Positions 8,427 through 16,763 of a stretch of DNA of 64,000 bases are shown one piece after another (the first letter of the stretch is position 1; each line of letters opens with the position of its first letter). The translations under genes were made by a program, and so were the position numbers. This DNA is from Edaphocola aurantiacus (lineage in GTDB: Bacteria; Bacteroidota; Bacteroidia; Chitinophagales; Chitinophagaceae). The stretch spans positions 804,928-868,927 of the forward strand of contig NZ_VOSI01000001.1 of the NCBI RefSeq assembly GCF_019797745.1, read 5' to 3'. The notes below the pieces were generated by a model. That model worked only from the letters and a program-made list of their open reading frames with translations, was not told the DNA's origin and searched no databases.

Positions 8427-8798
8427 GGGGTCGACTGGTTTTGACAGCACAGGACGGGGGAAGCGTAAGCATGCCGTGCGTTGTACCATTAGCACGTAAA
8501 TATGAAGGTTCGAACTTTATATGGCAATACTCAGTATGCCATGGCTGCGTAATCAGTGATTATGTAGTCATTAGGGCCGCCCGAGCAGGTGTTTTCGCTA
8601 CCAAGCTCCGCCGCCGACTCAACAAAAAACGCGAGATGCTGCAGTACCAGGCTGTGATTACTGCATAAGACTATCCAGCTAAGCTTATAATTGGTTTGTT
8701 CGTTTCCTGTTATTCGCCGACAATTAATAATCGGAATAAGCATGTAGAAAACTTCTTCAATCGGTGTTTGGACGCGGGTTCGAATCCCGCCGATTCCA
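8427..8798 (+). ncRNA. ssrA: tmRNA (transfer-messenger RNA)
   Basis: tmRNA rescues stalled ribosomes and tags the nascent peptide for proteolysis. The 5' end GGGGTCGACTGG pairs with the 3' end CGATTCC (8791-8797): seven acceptor pairs including two G-U. The T arm GGGTTCGAATCCC is at 8776-8788. Residue A8798 is the discriminator. The CCA tail is not encoded (next bases CAA). The tag frame is read from GGC at 8523 to TAA at 8550-8552 and gives GNTQYAMAA, very similar in form to other Bacteroidota tags. Length is about 372 bases. Confidence 0.95.
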
Positions 8799-8802
8799 CA
8801 AA
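8790..8802 (+). repeat. attL-like direct repeat in the 3' end of ssrA
   Basis: Thirteen bases (CCGATTCCACAAA) are identical to 10806-10818. Together with the upstream bases, a 22-base stretch of the tmRNA T-arm/acceptor end is matched at 19 of 22 positions. Confidence 0.6.
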
Positions 8803-8838
8803 AGGCGCGATATTCTTCAGAGAATATCGCGCCTTTTT
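8801..8838 (+). terminator. Strong terminator directly after tmRNA
   Basis: A perfect 16-bp stem (8801-8816 with 8821-8836), a TCAG loop and a T tail. It begins only two bases after the mature tmRNA end and overlaps the attachment-like repeat. Confidence 0.85.
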
Positions 8839-8906
8839 ATTTAAATGATTTATTTGCAGTTGGTTATGCTTAATAAATGAGTTCGACAGGTGCCAATGAG
8901 AAGTCC

Positions 8907-9824
8907 TTAATCAATATATCGCTTCTTTGATGCTTCTGTTTTTGATATTTTCTTTCCTGCTAACTCTGAAATCGTTGATTCAATCATTTGGCTCATGTTC
9001 GTTAATGCTAGATCATTGTCCTCCAGGCCAAAAGGCTCTTCTATTTCATCGGCAATAGCTTCAAAGGCAACAAAAGTATATGCAATAAATACCACCATAA
9101 TGGGGGTGATCCATCCTAGGCTATCTATTAATCCAAATGGTAATAGGAAACAATAAATATATACAGTTCGGTGCAATAATACGCTGTAACTATATGGTAT
9201 TAGTGTAGAGGCAATTCGCTCACATCCCCCAACAACATCCGCGAGTTTATCCAGATTTTTATCAAAACTCATTTGCTGAATTGAATCTATTTTGTTCTCC
9301 TCTTTTGCTTTCTGCACCCATTCTGCAATAAGCCTCATAATAACAATGGGTTTATATTGTGCATCAGAAACAATGATCATGTATTCATTACTCAATTTTT
9401 TAGATAAATCTTCCTGGGCATTAGTATTTCTTAGTTGATGTTTTAAGGCATATGTAAAAGCGCTGAGCAGTTGTACAAATTCAGTAATTTTTGTTTCATC
9501 CGCTTTGGGATTAAGTAAAGTAACTGCTTGTCTTGTTAAGGACCGGGATACATTCAATAATTCTCCCCAAAGTTTACGAGCCTCCCAGAATCGGTCATAG
9601 CTAGCATTATTTCGGAACCCAAGAAAAAGTGCCAAAACGAACCCAAACAAAGTAAAAGGAGCTGGGTTTAGCGGAATCTTAAACGAAAAGATATTACCAT
9701 GAAAGTATACGACTGCAACAGATAATAGAAATAGTAGGAATAGTCGGGGTAATAGTCGGGGTAATACAGATCCGTGCCAAACAAACAGCATTTTGAACCA
9801 ATTTTCCTTTTTTCTTAAAATCAT
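8907..9824 (-). CDS. Bestrophin-like (RFP-TM) anion channel family protein
   Basis: 305 residues, the expected length for bacterial bestrophins (UPF0187/YneE). The family hallmark after the first helix is present: FGFVLALFLGFRNNASYDRF, followed by the WEARKLWGELLNVSR motif. Hydrophobic segments lie near residues 20-45, 55-75, 215-235 and 235-255. A C-terminal acidic segment IADEIEEPFGLEDNDL is also characteristic. Bacterial homologues form pentameric ion channels, and the natural ion is uncertain. The gene is AT-rich compared with neighbours and lies inside the segment bounded by the ssrA 3'-end repeats, suggesting acquisition by transfer. Confidence 0.9.
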   Translation of the reverse strand: MILRKKENWFKMLFVWHGSVLPRLLPRLFLLFLLSVAVVYFHGNIFSFKIPLNPAPFTLFGFVLALFLGFRNNASYDRFWEARKLWGELLNVSRSLTRQAVTLLNPKADETKITEFVQLLSAFTYALKHQLRNTNAQEDLSKKLSNEYMIIVSDAQYKPIVIMRLIAEWVQKAKEENKIDSIQQMSFDKNLDKLADVVGGCERIASTLIPYSYSVLLHRTVYIYCFLLPFGLIDSLGWITPIMVVFIAYTFVAFEAIADEIEEPFGLEDNDLALTNMSQMIESTISELAGKKISKTEASKKRYID

Positions 9825-10114
9825 ACGGTATATATATTTAACTATTTAGTTGGTTGTCTTCTCAGTCATCATTTCAAAAAATATTTCATCCTATGTACTG
9901 CACTTATGAATGTTGACTAGGCCGTTATACTCATCATATAAATTCTAATCAGAAATTAATACACGTATACATACCCGTGTGCCCCCAGAAGTACTTACCT
10001 GCTCCCAATTTCCTGTAAAGTAAAAAATATTATGATTTATGAACAACCATATTATTTCTTCACTACAGATGTAGAAATTTATATGGTAATATCAACTTTG
10101 ATTGCGACAATGCA

Positions 10115-10639
10115 ATGGCAGCAGATATTTTAAAAAGTAAAATTGAGATTATTAAAAACAGTAGTGAAACATATCTTTTGAAAGTAATTAATACCGACTT
10201 GAATAAAAATAATCATGAAGGTTATTGGATAATTAAGCGTATTGATAAAAATAAAACAATACAGTACAACTTTATTACACAACTCATAACTGATATTGAA
10301 TCTGCAAACAAAGTATATTCAACTGCAGTTGAGAATAAAGATGTGTTTGGATACACATTTTACAGTAAGAATTATCTGAATGAATTACAACTTCTTCCAA
10401 ATATTGCTACAATAGAACAAGTACATAAAATTTTAGCATTAAATCAATCTGAAAAATTTAAAAAAATTGCAGTATCTCATGCAAATAGTGAAACAGGTGA
10501 TATGTATGCTTCAGGATATGCAGGAGAAATGTTAACTCGTTCTTGTATTGAATTAGGATTTAACCCTGTTGGTGCTGGGAGAAAAGTAGATTCTATAGCT
10601 CGGTCTAATAAGTCCTATTTTAATCAAAGTATTCATTAG
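10115..10639 (+). CDS. Hypothetical protein, AT-rich orphan
   Basis: 174 residues, unrecognised. It is lysine- and asparagine-rich (for example NTDLNKNNHEGYWIIKRID) and has no signal peptide or transmembrane helix. The C-terminal part contains a Gly-rich stretch (SGYAGEMLTRSCIELGFN). Its composition is visibly much more AT-rich than core genes of the window. It lies between the two ssrA-end repeats and is followed by its own 18-bp terminator stem, so it appears to be an intact transcriptional unit of the presumed island. A phage, toxin or defence role is possible but nothing in the sequence shows it. Confidence 0.6.
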   Translation: MAADILKSKIEIIKNSSETYLLKVINTDLNKNNHEGYWIIKRIDKNKTIQYNFITQLITDIESANKVYSTAVENKDVFGYTFYSKNYLNELQLLPNIATIEQVHKILALNQSEKFKKIAVSHANSETGDMYASGYAGEMLTRSCIELGFNPVGAGRKVDSIARSNKSYFNQSIH

Positions 10640-10680
10640 TATATGAAAATAGAGATCATCAGGGTGAAGATTTAAAATAA

Positions 10681-10724
10681 AAGAAATAAGCGCTACTATA
10701 TTTTAGTAGCGCTTATTTCTTTTA
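10681..10724. terminator. 18-bp stem terminator after the orphan gene
   Basis: A perfect 18-bp stem (10681-10698 with 10704-10721), a TATTT loop and flanking A/T tracts that allow bidirectional function. Confidence 0.85.
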
Positions 10725-10805
10725 TCACGTAAAAACTCATAGATAAAAAACAAAAATTGTGTTCGCAAATAATGGAGATAGCGAATATTACAATACGAAC
10801 CCTTC

Positions 10806-10818
10806 CGATTCCACAAAG
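10806..10818 (+). repeat. attR-like copy of the ssrA 3' end
   Basis: CCGATTCCACAAA is identical to 8790-8802, and the preceding CGAACCCTT resembles CGAATCCCG of the tmRNA T arm. There is no other tmRNA sequence here, so it is a detached end as left by site-specific integration. The rest of 10.72-11.08 kb shows no gene. Confidence 0.55.
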
Positions 10819-11082
10819 CCAGGCAACTACACTTGAGGCTTATTTTCGATTACCCGATTTATTGTACAGGACAAAACATTTCGCTGCTGGCTTTCCCGAA
10901 GTATCCTCAATTGGCAGCCCTGTCATGGAACAATAATACCCATTCTTTCCATTGAACAATTCTTTTTCATATATATATTTCAACAAATAGATTTATATCC
11001 TGACAGGATCTATATACGTATTGCATTATTGATTAATTTGCAGTTATGTGAAATATTTTATTTTACTGTAAAAATTATTTCA

Positions 11083-13638
11083 ATGGAAAAACAAACTCTT
11101 GGTTCAACATTTAAGCGCATCCTGCTTATCTGCTGTCTGGCAACATTATCATTGCCATTACATGCGATCATTCCCAATAGTATTACAACCGCAGTGGCAG
11201 TGATCAGCCCAGATAATTGTATGGGTGACTGTACGATTCAATCAGGGGCTTCCCTGACCATCACTAATGGCGCTACGGCCACATTCTACGGCAACATTAT
11301 TGTCCAGCCCAATGCTGAATTAAACATAGTTGGCGGTGGTATTGCAATTGTCTACGGTAATATTATAGTGATGAACCAGGCAGACATGAAGCTGGATTCC
11401 GGTATCGTAAGGATGGGTGATGGCAACCGCATTATCCTGCGTGGCGGCCCGGTCAGCGGCGCATTTCTATCGGTAGAACACAACTCTCTGATATCAAATG
11501 CCAAGCCTCCATTTTTCTGGTCCGGCATTGAAATCATGAAAGGGCCTAATGCTACTGATGCAGAAAGCCACATCACTATAGGTGGTGCTACCTCTGGTCC
11601 GCAAAGTATCAGTTACAATACAATTGAAAATGCAGAAGTGGCCATCCGCAACTATGATAAAGATTATGCAGTCAACACCACAAGCGGCGGAAGAATATGG
11701 GCTGCTTTTGCTACGTTTAAAAATAACAAACGTTCACTGCTCTTATATAACGAACTAAGAGGTAACCCGATTACAGATCCGACAAATAATACAAGCGGTC
11801 TAAACCCCGCTGCCTTTTTCCAATATGACAACTTTATACACACTAATGACTTTAATCCCGGTACCCCACCACCCGATATGGTATACCTGGATAATTGCAA
11901 TAACATAACATTCTTATCCTGTTCCTTCAAAGGAAATAGCTGGCCTGTATATAGCGGCTGCGATTCTGTATGTACCGGTGTAGTAGCCGTCAACTCGAGC
12001 ATCAAAATGCAACCCTATTCTGATGTAAGGCCTTTATTTAATGGTATGAAAACCGGCATCTCTATCACAAACAGTTTACAAACCAATCGTGTTTCCTTAA
12101 TCTATGGAACGGACTTCAATACGCCGAATGGCGTAAATATGAGTGGATGTTTCATGCCCTGGGTTATGGACTGTGTCTTTACGCCACCATACTTTGCACA
12201 AAGTAACAATGTGGATCTATTCCTTAATAACTGCACCGGTTACCGGATAGAGGGCAATCGCCTTTATGGAGATTACGGGCCTCCGGGAATTGTGGTTAGA
12301 AACTCAGGCACGGCATACAATGAAATATACCGCAACAGCATAGGCCGCAATGCGGCTAATGTGATGTGCATACAGTCCATTGGCCGGAATACAAATGTCG
12401 GCAATACTACCGGCCTTAAAATGCTGTGTAATGATTTATATGCCAGCTCTGGTTCTACTTCTGGTTATCCGGTCGGGCTGGGTTATGAAATATCGATTAT
12501 GAAAGATGCTTCGGTACCACAGAGTGGTGTGGCAAGAATACAATATGTCGAGGGTGGCTCGTCGGGGCCAAATCTGTCTGCAGGTAATCGCTTCCACAAT
12601 GGGGCAGAACCGGGCATCGGCCTTAATTATCCCAGCTACTATATTGGTAGTGCAACAAATGACATCAGTCAGTTCAGATATGGGTACAATTTTGCAACGG
12701 CGGCTGAGCAACCTGTGTATACCAATATCCTGCCGGGCAATCTTATCAATATGAATACCAATACCTGCCCTGTACACAATATCGGTGCGCCATCGGCGCC
12801 ATTCCCCTTCTCTCTTTTCATCAACAACCTGTCGGTAATAGAAAAGAAGATCGCTTCACTGGAAAACCAGGGCCAGTACATTGATGAGGGCAATACCGAA
12901 CTGGATCACTTATTAACCGCACAGGCACAGCTCATTGACAAAATGGTAGCACAGTATCTGTTTCCGGCTTCTAAAGAACAGATGCTTAAAGACGGACGGG
13001 GTCACCTCGATAGCGTGGCACTGGTATACGAACAAGTAACCCAGGGTTATCCATACCAGTTATATCTCGCTTCGACATACATGGACCTGGAACGTTATGA
13101 CGATGCTATAAATGTATTAAATAACATAGAGGGTAAATATAAACTCAATGAAGCGGAGCAACTGGAAATAAACCATATTGCAGCCATCTATGAGGTAAAA
13201 AAATGGTTACTCCAAAACGAAGGCAACTGGGCAACACTACCAGCTGGCCTAAAACACCTGGTTTATGAATATGAAAAAACAGATCCAATGCAGGCCGGCG
13301 CTATCGCCAGATCGCTTCTGTCACAGTATGAGGGATATCGCTACGAACCGGAATACATCATGCCTGAGGCTGTATTTATGGCTCAGAAGAATAATATACC
13401 AGCCACTGGTCTGTCCAGAATATACCCTAACCCGACAAGAGGCATGCTGTACATCAATGCTGGAGATCAGAACAGCACCCTTATCATTACAGACATTACC
13501 GGTAAGGAGGTCTCACACTATAGGCTGAATGATCATACCACATCAATCGATATCAGTAAGCTACCCGCAGGAGTATATCATGCCACAATACGATCCACCG
13601 AAAAAATTACTTATCAGCAAAAAATCGTGAAAGAATAA
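11083..13638 (+). CDS. Secreted T9SS-sorted protein, probable beta-helix N-terminus
   Basis: From the ATG at 11083 the product is 851 residues: signal peptide 1-28 (RILLICCLATLSLPLHA). A long Asn/Gly/Ile-rich region of about 30-580 follows, with short repeated hydrophobic strands suggesting a right-handed beta-helix (FYGNIIVQPNAELNIVGGG). A helical TPR-like stretch is at about 600-760 (LASTYMDLERYDDAINVLNN). The last 75 residues form a type A T9SS sorting domain beginning RIYPNPTRGMLYI and ending QKIVKE. It should be exported by Sec, then T9SS, to the surface or medium. The long frame from 11029 lacks a signal peptide at its start, so the internal ATG is preferred. The ligand is unknown. Confidence 0.8.
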   Translation: MEKQTLGSTFKRILLICCLATLSLPLHAIIPNSITTAVAVISPDNCMGDCTIQSGASLTITNGATATFYGNIIVQPNAELNIVGGGIAIVYGNIIVMNQADMKLDSGIVRMGDGNRIILRGGPVSGAFLSVEHNSLISNAKPPFFWSGIEIMKGPNATDAESHITIGGATSGPQSISYNTIENAEVAIRNYDKDYAVNTTSGGRIWAAFATFKNNKRSLLLYNELRGNPITDPTNNTSGLNPAAFFQYDNFIHTNDFNPGTPPPDMVYLDNCNNITFLSCSFKGNSWPVYSGCDSVCTGVVAVNSSIKMQPYSDVRPLFNGMKTGISITNSLQTNRVSLIYGTDFNTPNGVNMSGCFMPWVMDCVFTPPYFAQSNNVDLFLNNCTGYRIEGNRLYGDYGPPGIVVRNSGTAYNEIYRNSIGRNAANVMCIQSIGRNTNVGNTTGLKMLCNDLYASSGSTSGYPVGLGYEISIMKDASVPQSGVARIQYVEGGSSGPNLSAGNRFHNGAEPGIGLNYPSYYIGSATNDISQFRYGYNFATAAEQPVYTNILPGNLINMNTNTCPVHNIGAPSAPFPFSLFINNLSVIEKKIASLENQGQYIDEGNTELDHLLTAQAQLIDKMVAQYLFPASKEQMLKDGRGHLDSVALVYEQVTQGYPYQLYLASTYMDLERYDDAINVLNNIEGKYKLNEAEQLEINHIAAIYEVKKWLLQNEGNWATLPAGLKHLVYEYEKTDPMQAGAIARSLLSQYEGYRYEPEYIMPEAVFMAQKNNIPATGLSRIYPNPTRGMLYINAGDQNSTLIITDITGKEVSHYRLNDHTTSIDISKLPAGVYHATIRSTEKITYQQKIVKE

Positions 13639-13652
13639 ACACACATCTATTA

Positions 13653-13681
13653 TTAAGGAGCACTCAGTGCTCCTTAATTTT
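13653..13681 (+). terminator. Intrinsic terminator
   Basis: An 11-bp perfect stem (13653-13663 with 13667-13677), a TCA loop and a T-run. It ends the T9SS protein transcript. Confidence 0.8.
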
Positions 13682-13683
13682 TA

Positions 13684-13718
13684 TTTGAACCTCTTTTCTA
13701 AATCCTGCCGTATTTTTG
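13684..13718 (+). promoter_or_regulatory. Promoter TTTG-N23-TATTTTTG for the VF530-like gene
   Basis: The -7 element TATTTTTG is at 13711-13718, with TTTG at 13684-13687 as the -33 element, spacing 23. The start ATG at 13761 is 42 bases downstream, which excludes the upstream in-frame start at 13716. Confidence 0.55.
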
Positions 13719-13760
13719 CAGTATTATATAATCATATCGTCCATTAAGGACAACAATATT

Positions 13761-13994
13761 ATGGAACAATCCAAAGACCCGTTGCACGGCATAAGACTCG
13801 ACACCATCCTGGAAGAACTGGTAGAATATTACGAAGGTTTCGAAGGACTAGGTGAGCAAATCAATATCAATTGCTTTACGAGTAACCCAAGCATTAATTC
13901 CTCTTTAAAGTTTCTCCGGAAGACTCCCTGGGCAAGGGCTAAGGTAGAGAGCCTGTACTTGTATGTATTAAGACAAAAGCAGAAAGGGCTTTAG
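13761..13994 (+). CDS. VF530-family small DNA-binding protein (DUF2132)
   Basis: 77 residues. Nearly the whole sequence matches the VF530 pattern: DPLHGIRLDTILEELVEYY, then CFTSNPSINSSLKFLRKTPW and ARAKVESLYL. Members are small helical proteins described as double-stranded DNA binding. The biological role is not established. The start at 13761 is fixed by the promoter just upstream and by family length. An HxlR regulator gene follows after 25 bases, so the two may be co-transcribed. Confidence 0.88.
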   Translation: MEQSKDPLHGIRLDTILEELVEYYEGFEGLGEQININCFTSNPSINSSLKFLRKTPWARAKVESLYLYVLRQKQKGL

Positions 13995-14019
13995 CCTGCT
14001 GGCCTATCCTGACCTCATT

Positions 14020-14349
14020 ATGCGTAAAGAGCATTCTACCAATACGATAAACGAGCAAACGCTACAGCAATTCTGCAATGCGGCCAAAACACTGGCCTTA
14101 TTTCAGGGACGCTGGAAATTATCAATTTTATTCCATCTGCAGGAAGGGCCCAGTCATTATACAGCCTTTAAACAATTGCTTCCTGCAGTCAGCGACCGCA
14201 CGCTGTCTAAACAATTAAATGAACTGATGGCCGATGGCGTCATTGTAAAAGAGAAAACCAAGACTGAATCGATCTATACCCTTAGCCCATACGGCCATAG
14301 CCTCGGGCCGGTGCTATCTGCCTTGTCCGGGTTTCTTCATCAGCCTTAA
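14020..14349 (+). CDS. HxlR-family transcriptional regulator
   Basis: 109 residues, normal for this winged-helix family. The HxlR core is visible: LALFQGRWKLSILFHLQEG, then FKQLLPAVSDRTLSKQLNEL (recognition helix) and the wing IVKEKTKTESIYTLSPYG. HxlR proteins respond to reactive electrophiles or oxidants, often through an N-terminal cysteine; Cys19 (FCNAAKT) could serve. It overlaps the convergent VOC gene by four bases at the stop codons. The target may be that VOC gene or the downstream exporter, which is context-based only. Confidence 0.88.
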   Translation: MRKEHSTNTINEQTLQQFCNAAKTLALFQGRWKLSILFHLQEGPSHYTAFKQLLPAVSDRTLSKQLNELMADGVIVKEKTKTESIYTLSPYGHSLGPVLSALSGFLHQP

Positions 14350-14804
14350 TTAAAATTTACCTGCTCCAGAAACTCGATCACCTCTCCGTTCGGACTATAT
14401 ACCAGGCTATTTTTCACCTGTACGGTTTTGGTATCATTACTGAGGGCCAACTCAAAAGAACCTTCACTCAGATCTGTTGCACCATAGTGTAATGCGGCAA
14501 TCCTGGCTGCATCTGCATCGCGCACGACAAAGCAAATGTGCAGTAGTGCATTTTCGATATATTCATCACCAGCTCTTCTCGGGCGGCCCTGTGTGGGAAT
14601 GAGGGCATTTTTATCGCAGATTTCTATATAATACTTGATGGCCTTATGATACAACATCGCACAGCGCTCCAGGTTGAACTCTGGTAAGGACCAATGGTGC
14701 ACGGGCTCGAAGCCCAGGTGCTGATAAAAAGCAAGTGTCTCCTCGAAATTCTGTGCTTTAATAGATACGTGATGGAAGCCGATAATGTTATCCTGTAATT
14801 GCAT
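14346..14804 (-). CDS. VOC-family protein (glyoxalase-like)
   Basis: 152 residues from the ATG at 14804. It begins with the VOC module IIGFHHVSIKAQNFEETLAF, with the metal-ligand type His, and ends with the paired strand SPNGEVIEFLEQ. The middle contains ALLHICFVVRDADAARIAAL. The function may be isomerase, lyase or binding; no substrate can be assigned. A minus-strand TACTTTTG promoter element lies 19 bases upstream of this ATG, so the longer frame to 14849 is rejected. The gene converges on and overlaps the HxlR regulator by four bases. Confidence 0.82.
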   Translation of the reverse strand: MQLQDNIIGFHHVSIKAQNFEETLAFYQHLGFEPVHHWSLPEFNLERCAMLYHKAIKYYIEICDKNALIPTQGRPRRAGDEYIENALLHICFVVRDADAARIAALHYGATDLSEGSFELALSNDTKTVQVKNSLVYSPNGEVIEFLEQVNFN

Positions 14805-14822
14805 AGTATCAGATTGTTTGTT

Positions 14823-14830
14823 CAAAAGTA
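14823..14830 (-). promoter_or_regulatory. TACTTTTG promoter element for the minus-strand VOC gene
   Basis: An exact TAnnTTTG match on the minus strand, with a T-rich TTG about 17 bases further upstream as a possible -33 element. Confidence 0.55.
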
Positions 14831-14993
14831 GCCTGCACGGCATACACAAAAAAGGGCTTACATAATTGTAAGTAGCTCCTGTACCAGGGATTAGACTACC
14901 CCATCAATGATCACCTGTTATGCGTACTGCTAAAAACCCTATTTTTACTTACTCAAAAAACAGCCTCACCTGTAGCTAATCTCCGGGAAGTGT

Positions 14994-15899
14994 ATGAAGA
15001 TGAACCATCAAAATAAAGGTACTGCTGTGGGCTTGTGTGCGATCATTTTATGGAGCCTGATCGTAAGCCTGATTAAAGAAGTAAGTCATTACTTTGGTGC
15101 TACAGGCGGTGCTGCCTTGATTTACACCCTTGCCTCTGTCTTGCTCCTCCTTACAGTGGGCTGGACACCTTTAAAGCAATTTCCCCGAAAATACCTCATC
15201 TATGGTTCCTTACTGATGGTAGCGTATGAGGTCTGCCTGGCTTTATCGATCGGCTACTCGACCACTAGCCGGCAGGCAGTAGAAGTGGGTATGGTCAACT
15301 ATTTATGGCCCAGCCTGACTATGGTAGCCCTCATTATATTCCATAAAAAAAGAACCAACTGGCTTATTGTTCCTGGTGTGTTACTGTCTATGACAGGTAT
15401 CGTATGGGTACTGGGTGGTGAGCAGGGACTGTATATCGGGGAGATGATTGCCAATATACAGACTAATCCGCTCAGCTATGGGCTGGCCTTTATCGGCGCA
15501 ATCATCTGGTCGGCGTATTGCGTGATCACCGCGCGCATGGCCAGGGGCACCAATGGCATTACTTTATTTTTCATTCTGGTGGCGCTGGTATTATGGTTTA
15601 AGTATTTACTGGTAAAAGAGACAACCGTACTCGACTTCAATCTTCGCTCCTGCATATTCCTGGTACTGGCCGCTTGCGCTATGGGATTGGGTTATGCGGC
15701 ATGGAACGTGGGCATGCTAAAAGGCAATACGACGGTGCTGGCCGGCGCCTCTTATTTCATTCCTGTATTATCCTCGGCAATCTCTTCGGTATTACTACAG
15801 ACAGCACTGGGCATTGCATTCTGGCAGGGTGCGGTCATGGTCTGCCTTGGATCGGTGTTGTGCTGGTTTGCTACGCGCACACAAAAGGCCCGTACATAA
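14994..15899 (+). CDS. yddG: Aromatic amino acid exporter, DMT superfamily (YddG-like)
   Basis: 301 residues with ten hydrophobic segments, the two-EamA-repeat architecture of drug/metabolite transporters. The segment SIGYSTTSRQAVEVGMVNYLW is typical of the YddG group, as is the second half with YAAWNVGMLKGNTTVLAG. YddG exports aromatic amino acids and some toxic analogues across the inner membrane; the precise substrate here is inferred from family resemblance. The gene stands alone on the plus strand. The HxlR/VOC pair upstream could be functionally linked, but no sequence evidence shows this. Confidence 0.85.
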   Translation: MKMNHQNKGTAVGLCAIILWSLIVSLIKEVSHYFGATGGAALIYTLASVLLLLTVGWTPLKQFPRKYLIYGSLLMVAYEVCLALSIGYSTTSRQAVEVGMVNYLWPSLTMVALIIFHKKRTNWLIVPGVLLSMTGIVWVLGGEQGLYIGEMIANIQTNPLSYGLAFIGAIIWSAYCVITARMARGTNGITLFFILVALVLWFKYLLVKETTVLDFNLRSCIFLVLAACAMGLGYAAWNVGMLKGNTTVLAGASYFIPVLSSAISSVLLQTALGIAFWQGAVMVCLGSVLCWFATRTQKART

Positions 15900-16307
15900 A
15901 TATTCCATTGAGATCTTCGTTCAGGAAACAGAGACCTACATTGCTCATTGGGTTTCCATTTTCTAATATTGCTACCTTTTGCCTTGATGCAAAAGATCTT
16001 TTAATCCTTTTATTGCCGGATAAAAAGGACGAATAAAATAGCTTGGTACATGGCGGATGGTCATGAATAATTTTCACTATCGAATCAAAATTTAACTCCA
16101 GTAATTTACGCCCTCCCTTATTTATACAACCAAAAGAGCAGCCATTGACGACTGCTCTTTTGGTTTTTATGTAATCCATTAACCTAAGAGAAGGACGGTC
16201 AACAAAAACACACAATAACGGGAAAAATACCATATGAGAACCCGTTTTTATACCCTTGCTGAGCAGTGTACTATTTCCGTGCTTTACTAAATATTATAAC
16301 TTCTTAA
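15900..16307. other. Intergenic region without a supported gene
   Basis: A minus-strand open frame crosses this region (15871-16233) but has no recognisable domain and includes a terminator-like hairpin. The only structure seen is that hairpin at 16128-16165. The sequence is AT-rich just before the next locus, as expected for a promoter region, but no TAnnTTTG match was found. Confidence 0.5.
16128..16169 (+). terminator. Terminator-like hairpin
   Basis: A perfect 14-bp stem AACCAAAAGAGCAG (16128-16141) pairs with 16152-16165, with a 10-base loop and a T-run. It lies 230 bases after yddG, so it may end a yddG 3' UTR or a small RNA. Confidence 0.7.
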
Positions 16308-16319
16308 ATGCAATTCCAA

Positions 16320-16730
16320 ATGAATAACAACATCTCACAAGAATTCGAGACCTTAGACATACAGGCTCTGAGGGCACTCGGCGGCCCGGCAACGTATACT
16401 AAACAGATCGGTTACGGCCTGAGTTACCTGGCAGCAACGGTACTTGTTTTTGGTGATAATTACGACCAGGTAAAAGTGACGTTTACAAACTCTGCAGGTC
16501 AGTTATCTCCGACTTCAGGCATTTTCCTGAGTCCGCAGAATACAACTGCTACAAACCAGATCCTGACTGCTGGTTTGATGACCTTAACGATAGCCTCCAT
16601 CAGCCTTGAGCCACCTACTCCCGATACAAAAGGGAGTGTATCCCTGAGTGCCACCTGGACGGATCTTAACGGTACAGGCAAGTCTGCTTTTAATGGTGCC
16701 ATCGCAAGCTGGACCAATCCTCCTTCATAA
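16320..16730 (+). CDS. Small protein A of the giant-protein locus, unknown family
   Basis: 136 residues from the ATG at 16320. It is about 71% identical (97 of 136 by eye) to the next gene's product without gaps, and this alignment is why the ATG at 16308 is not used. There is no signal peptide, cysteine or transmembrane helix; the segment IGYGLSYLAATVLVFGDNYD is hydrophobic but short. The core GGPATYTKQIGYGL is almost invariant between paralogs, and the C-terminus is WTNPPS in both. Predominantly beta character suggests a small structural or binding protein. I do not recognise the family. It begins the plus-strand locus that continues to 31.6 kb. Confidence 0.75.
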   Translation: MNNNISQEFETLDIQALRALGGPATYTKQIGYGLSYLAATVLVFGDNYDQVKVTFTNSAGQLSPTSGIFLSPQNTTATNQILTAGLMTLTIASISLEPPTPDTKGSVSLSATWTDLNGTGKSAFNGAIASWTNPPS

Positions 16731-16763
16731 AATTTTTCATTTCATCATTTAAATCAATATAAC

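Larger units (their letters stand above)
8799..10818. mobile_element. Probable remnant genomic island in ssrA
   Basis: This segment is bounded by direct repeats of the tmRNA 3' end, is AT-rich and carries a bestrophin gene and an orphan gene. No integrase or recombinase frame is visible, so it would be a remnant or a satellite mobilised in trans. ssrA 3' ends are established integration hotspots; assigning this segment to one is inference from the repeats and composition. Confidence 0.5.

Noticed and set aside
10799-10818. A second tmRNA or tRNA gene at 10.8 kb
   Set aside because: Only the last 22 bases resemble the tmRNA end; no 5' acceptor strand or tag region precedes it. It is better explained as an attachment-site copy.
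15871-16233. A 120-residue minus-strand frame after yddG
   Set aside because: No domain, it overlaps the end of yddG and contains a terminator-like hairpin; amino acid composition looks random.
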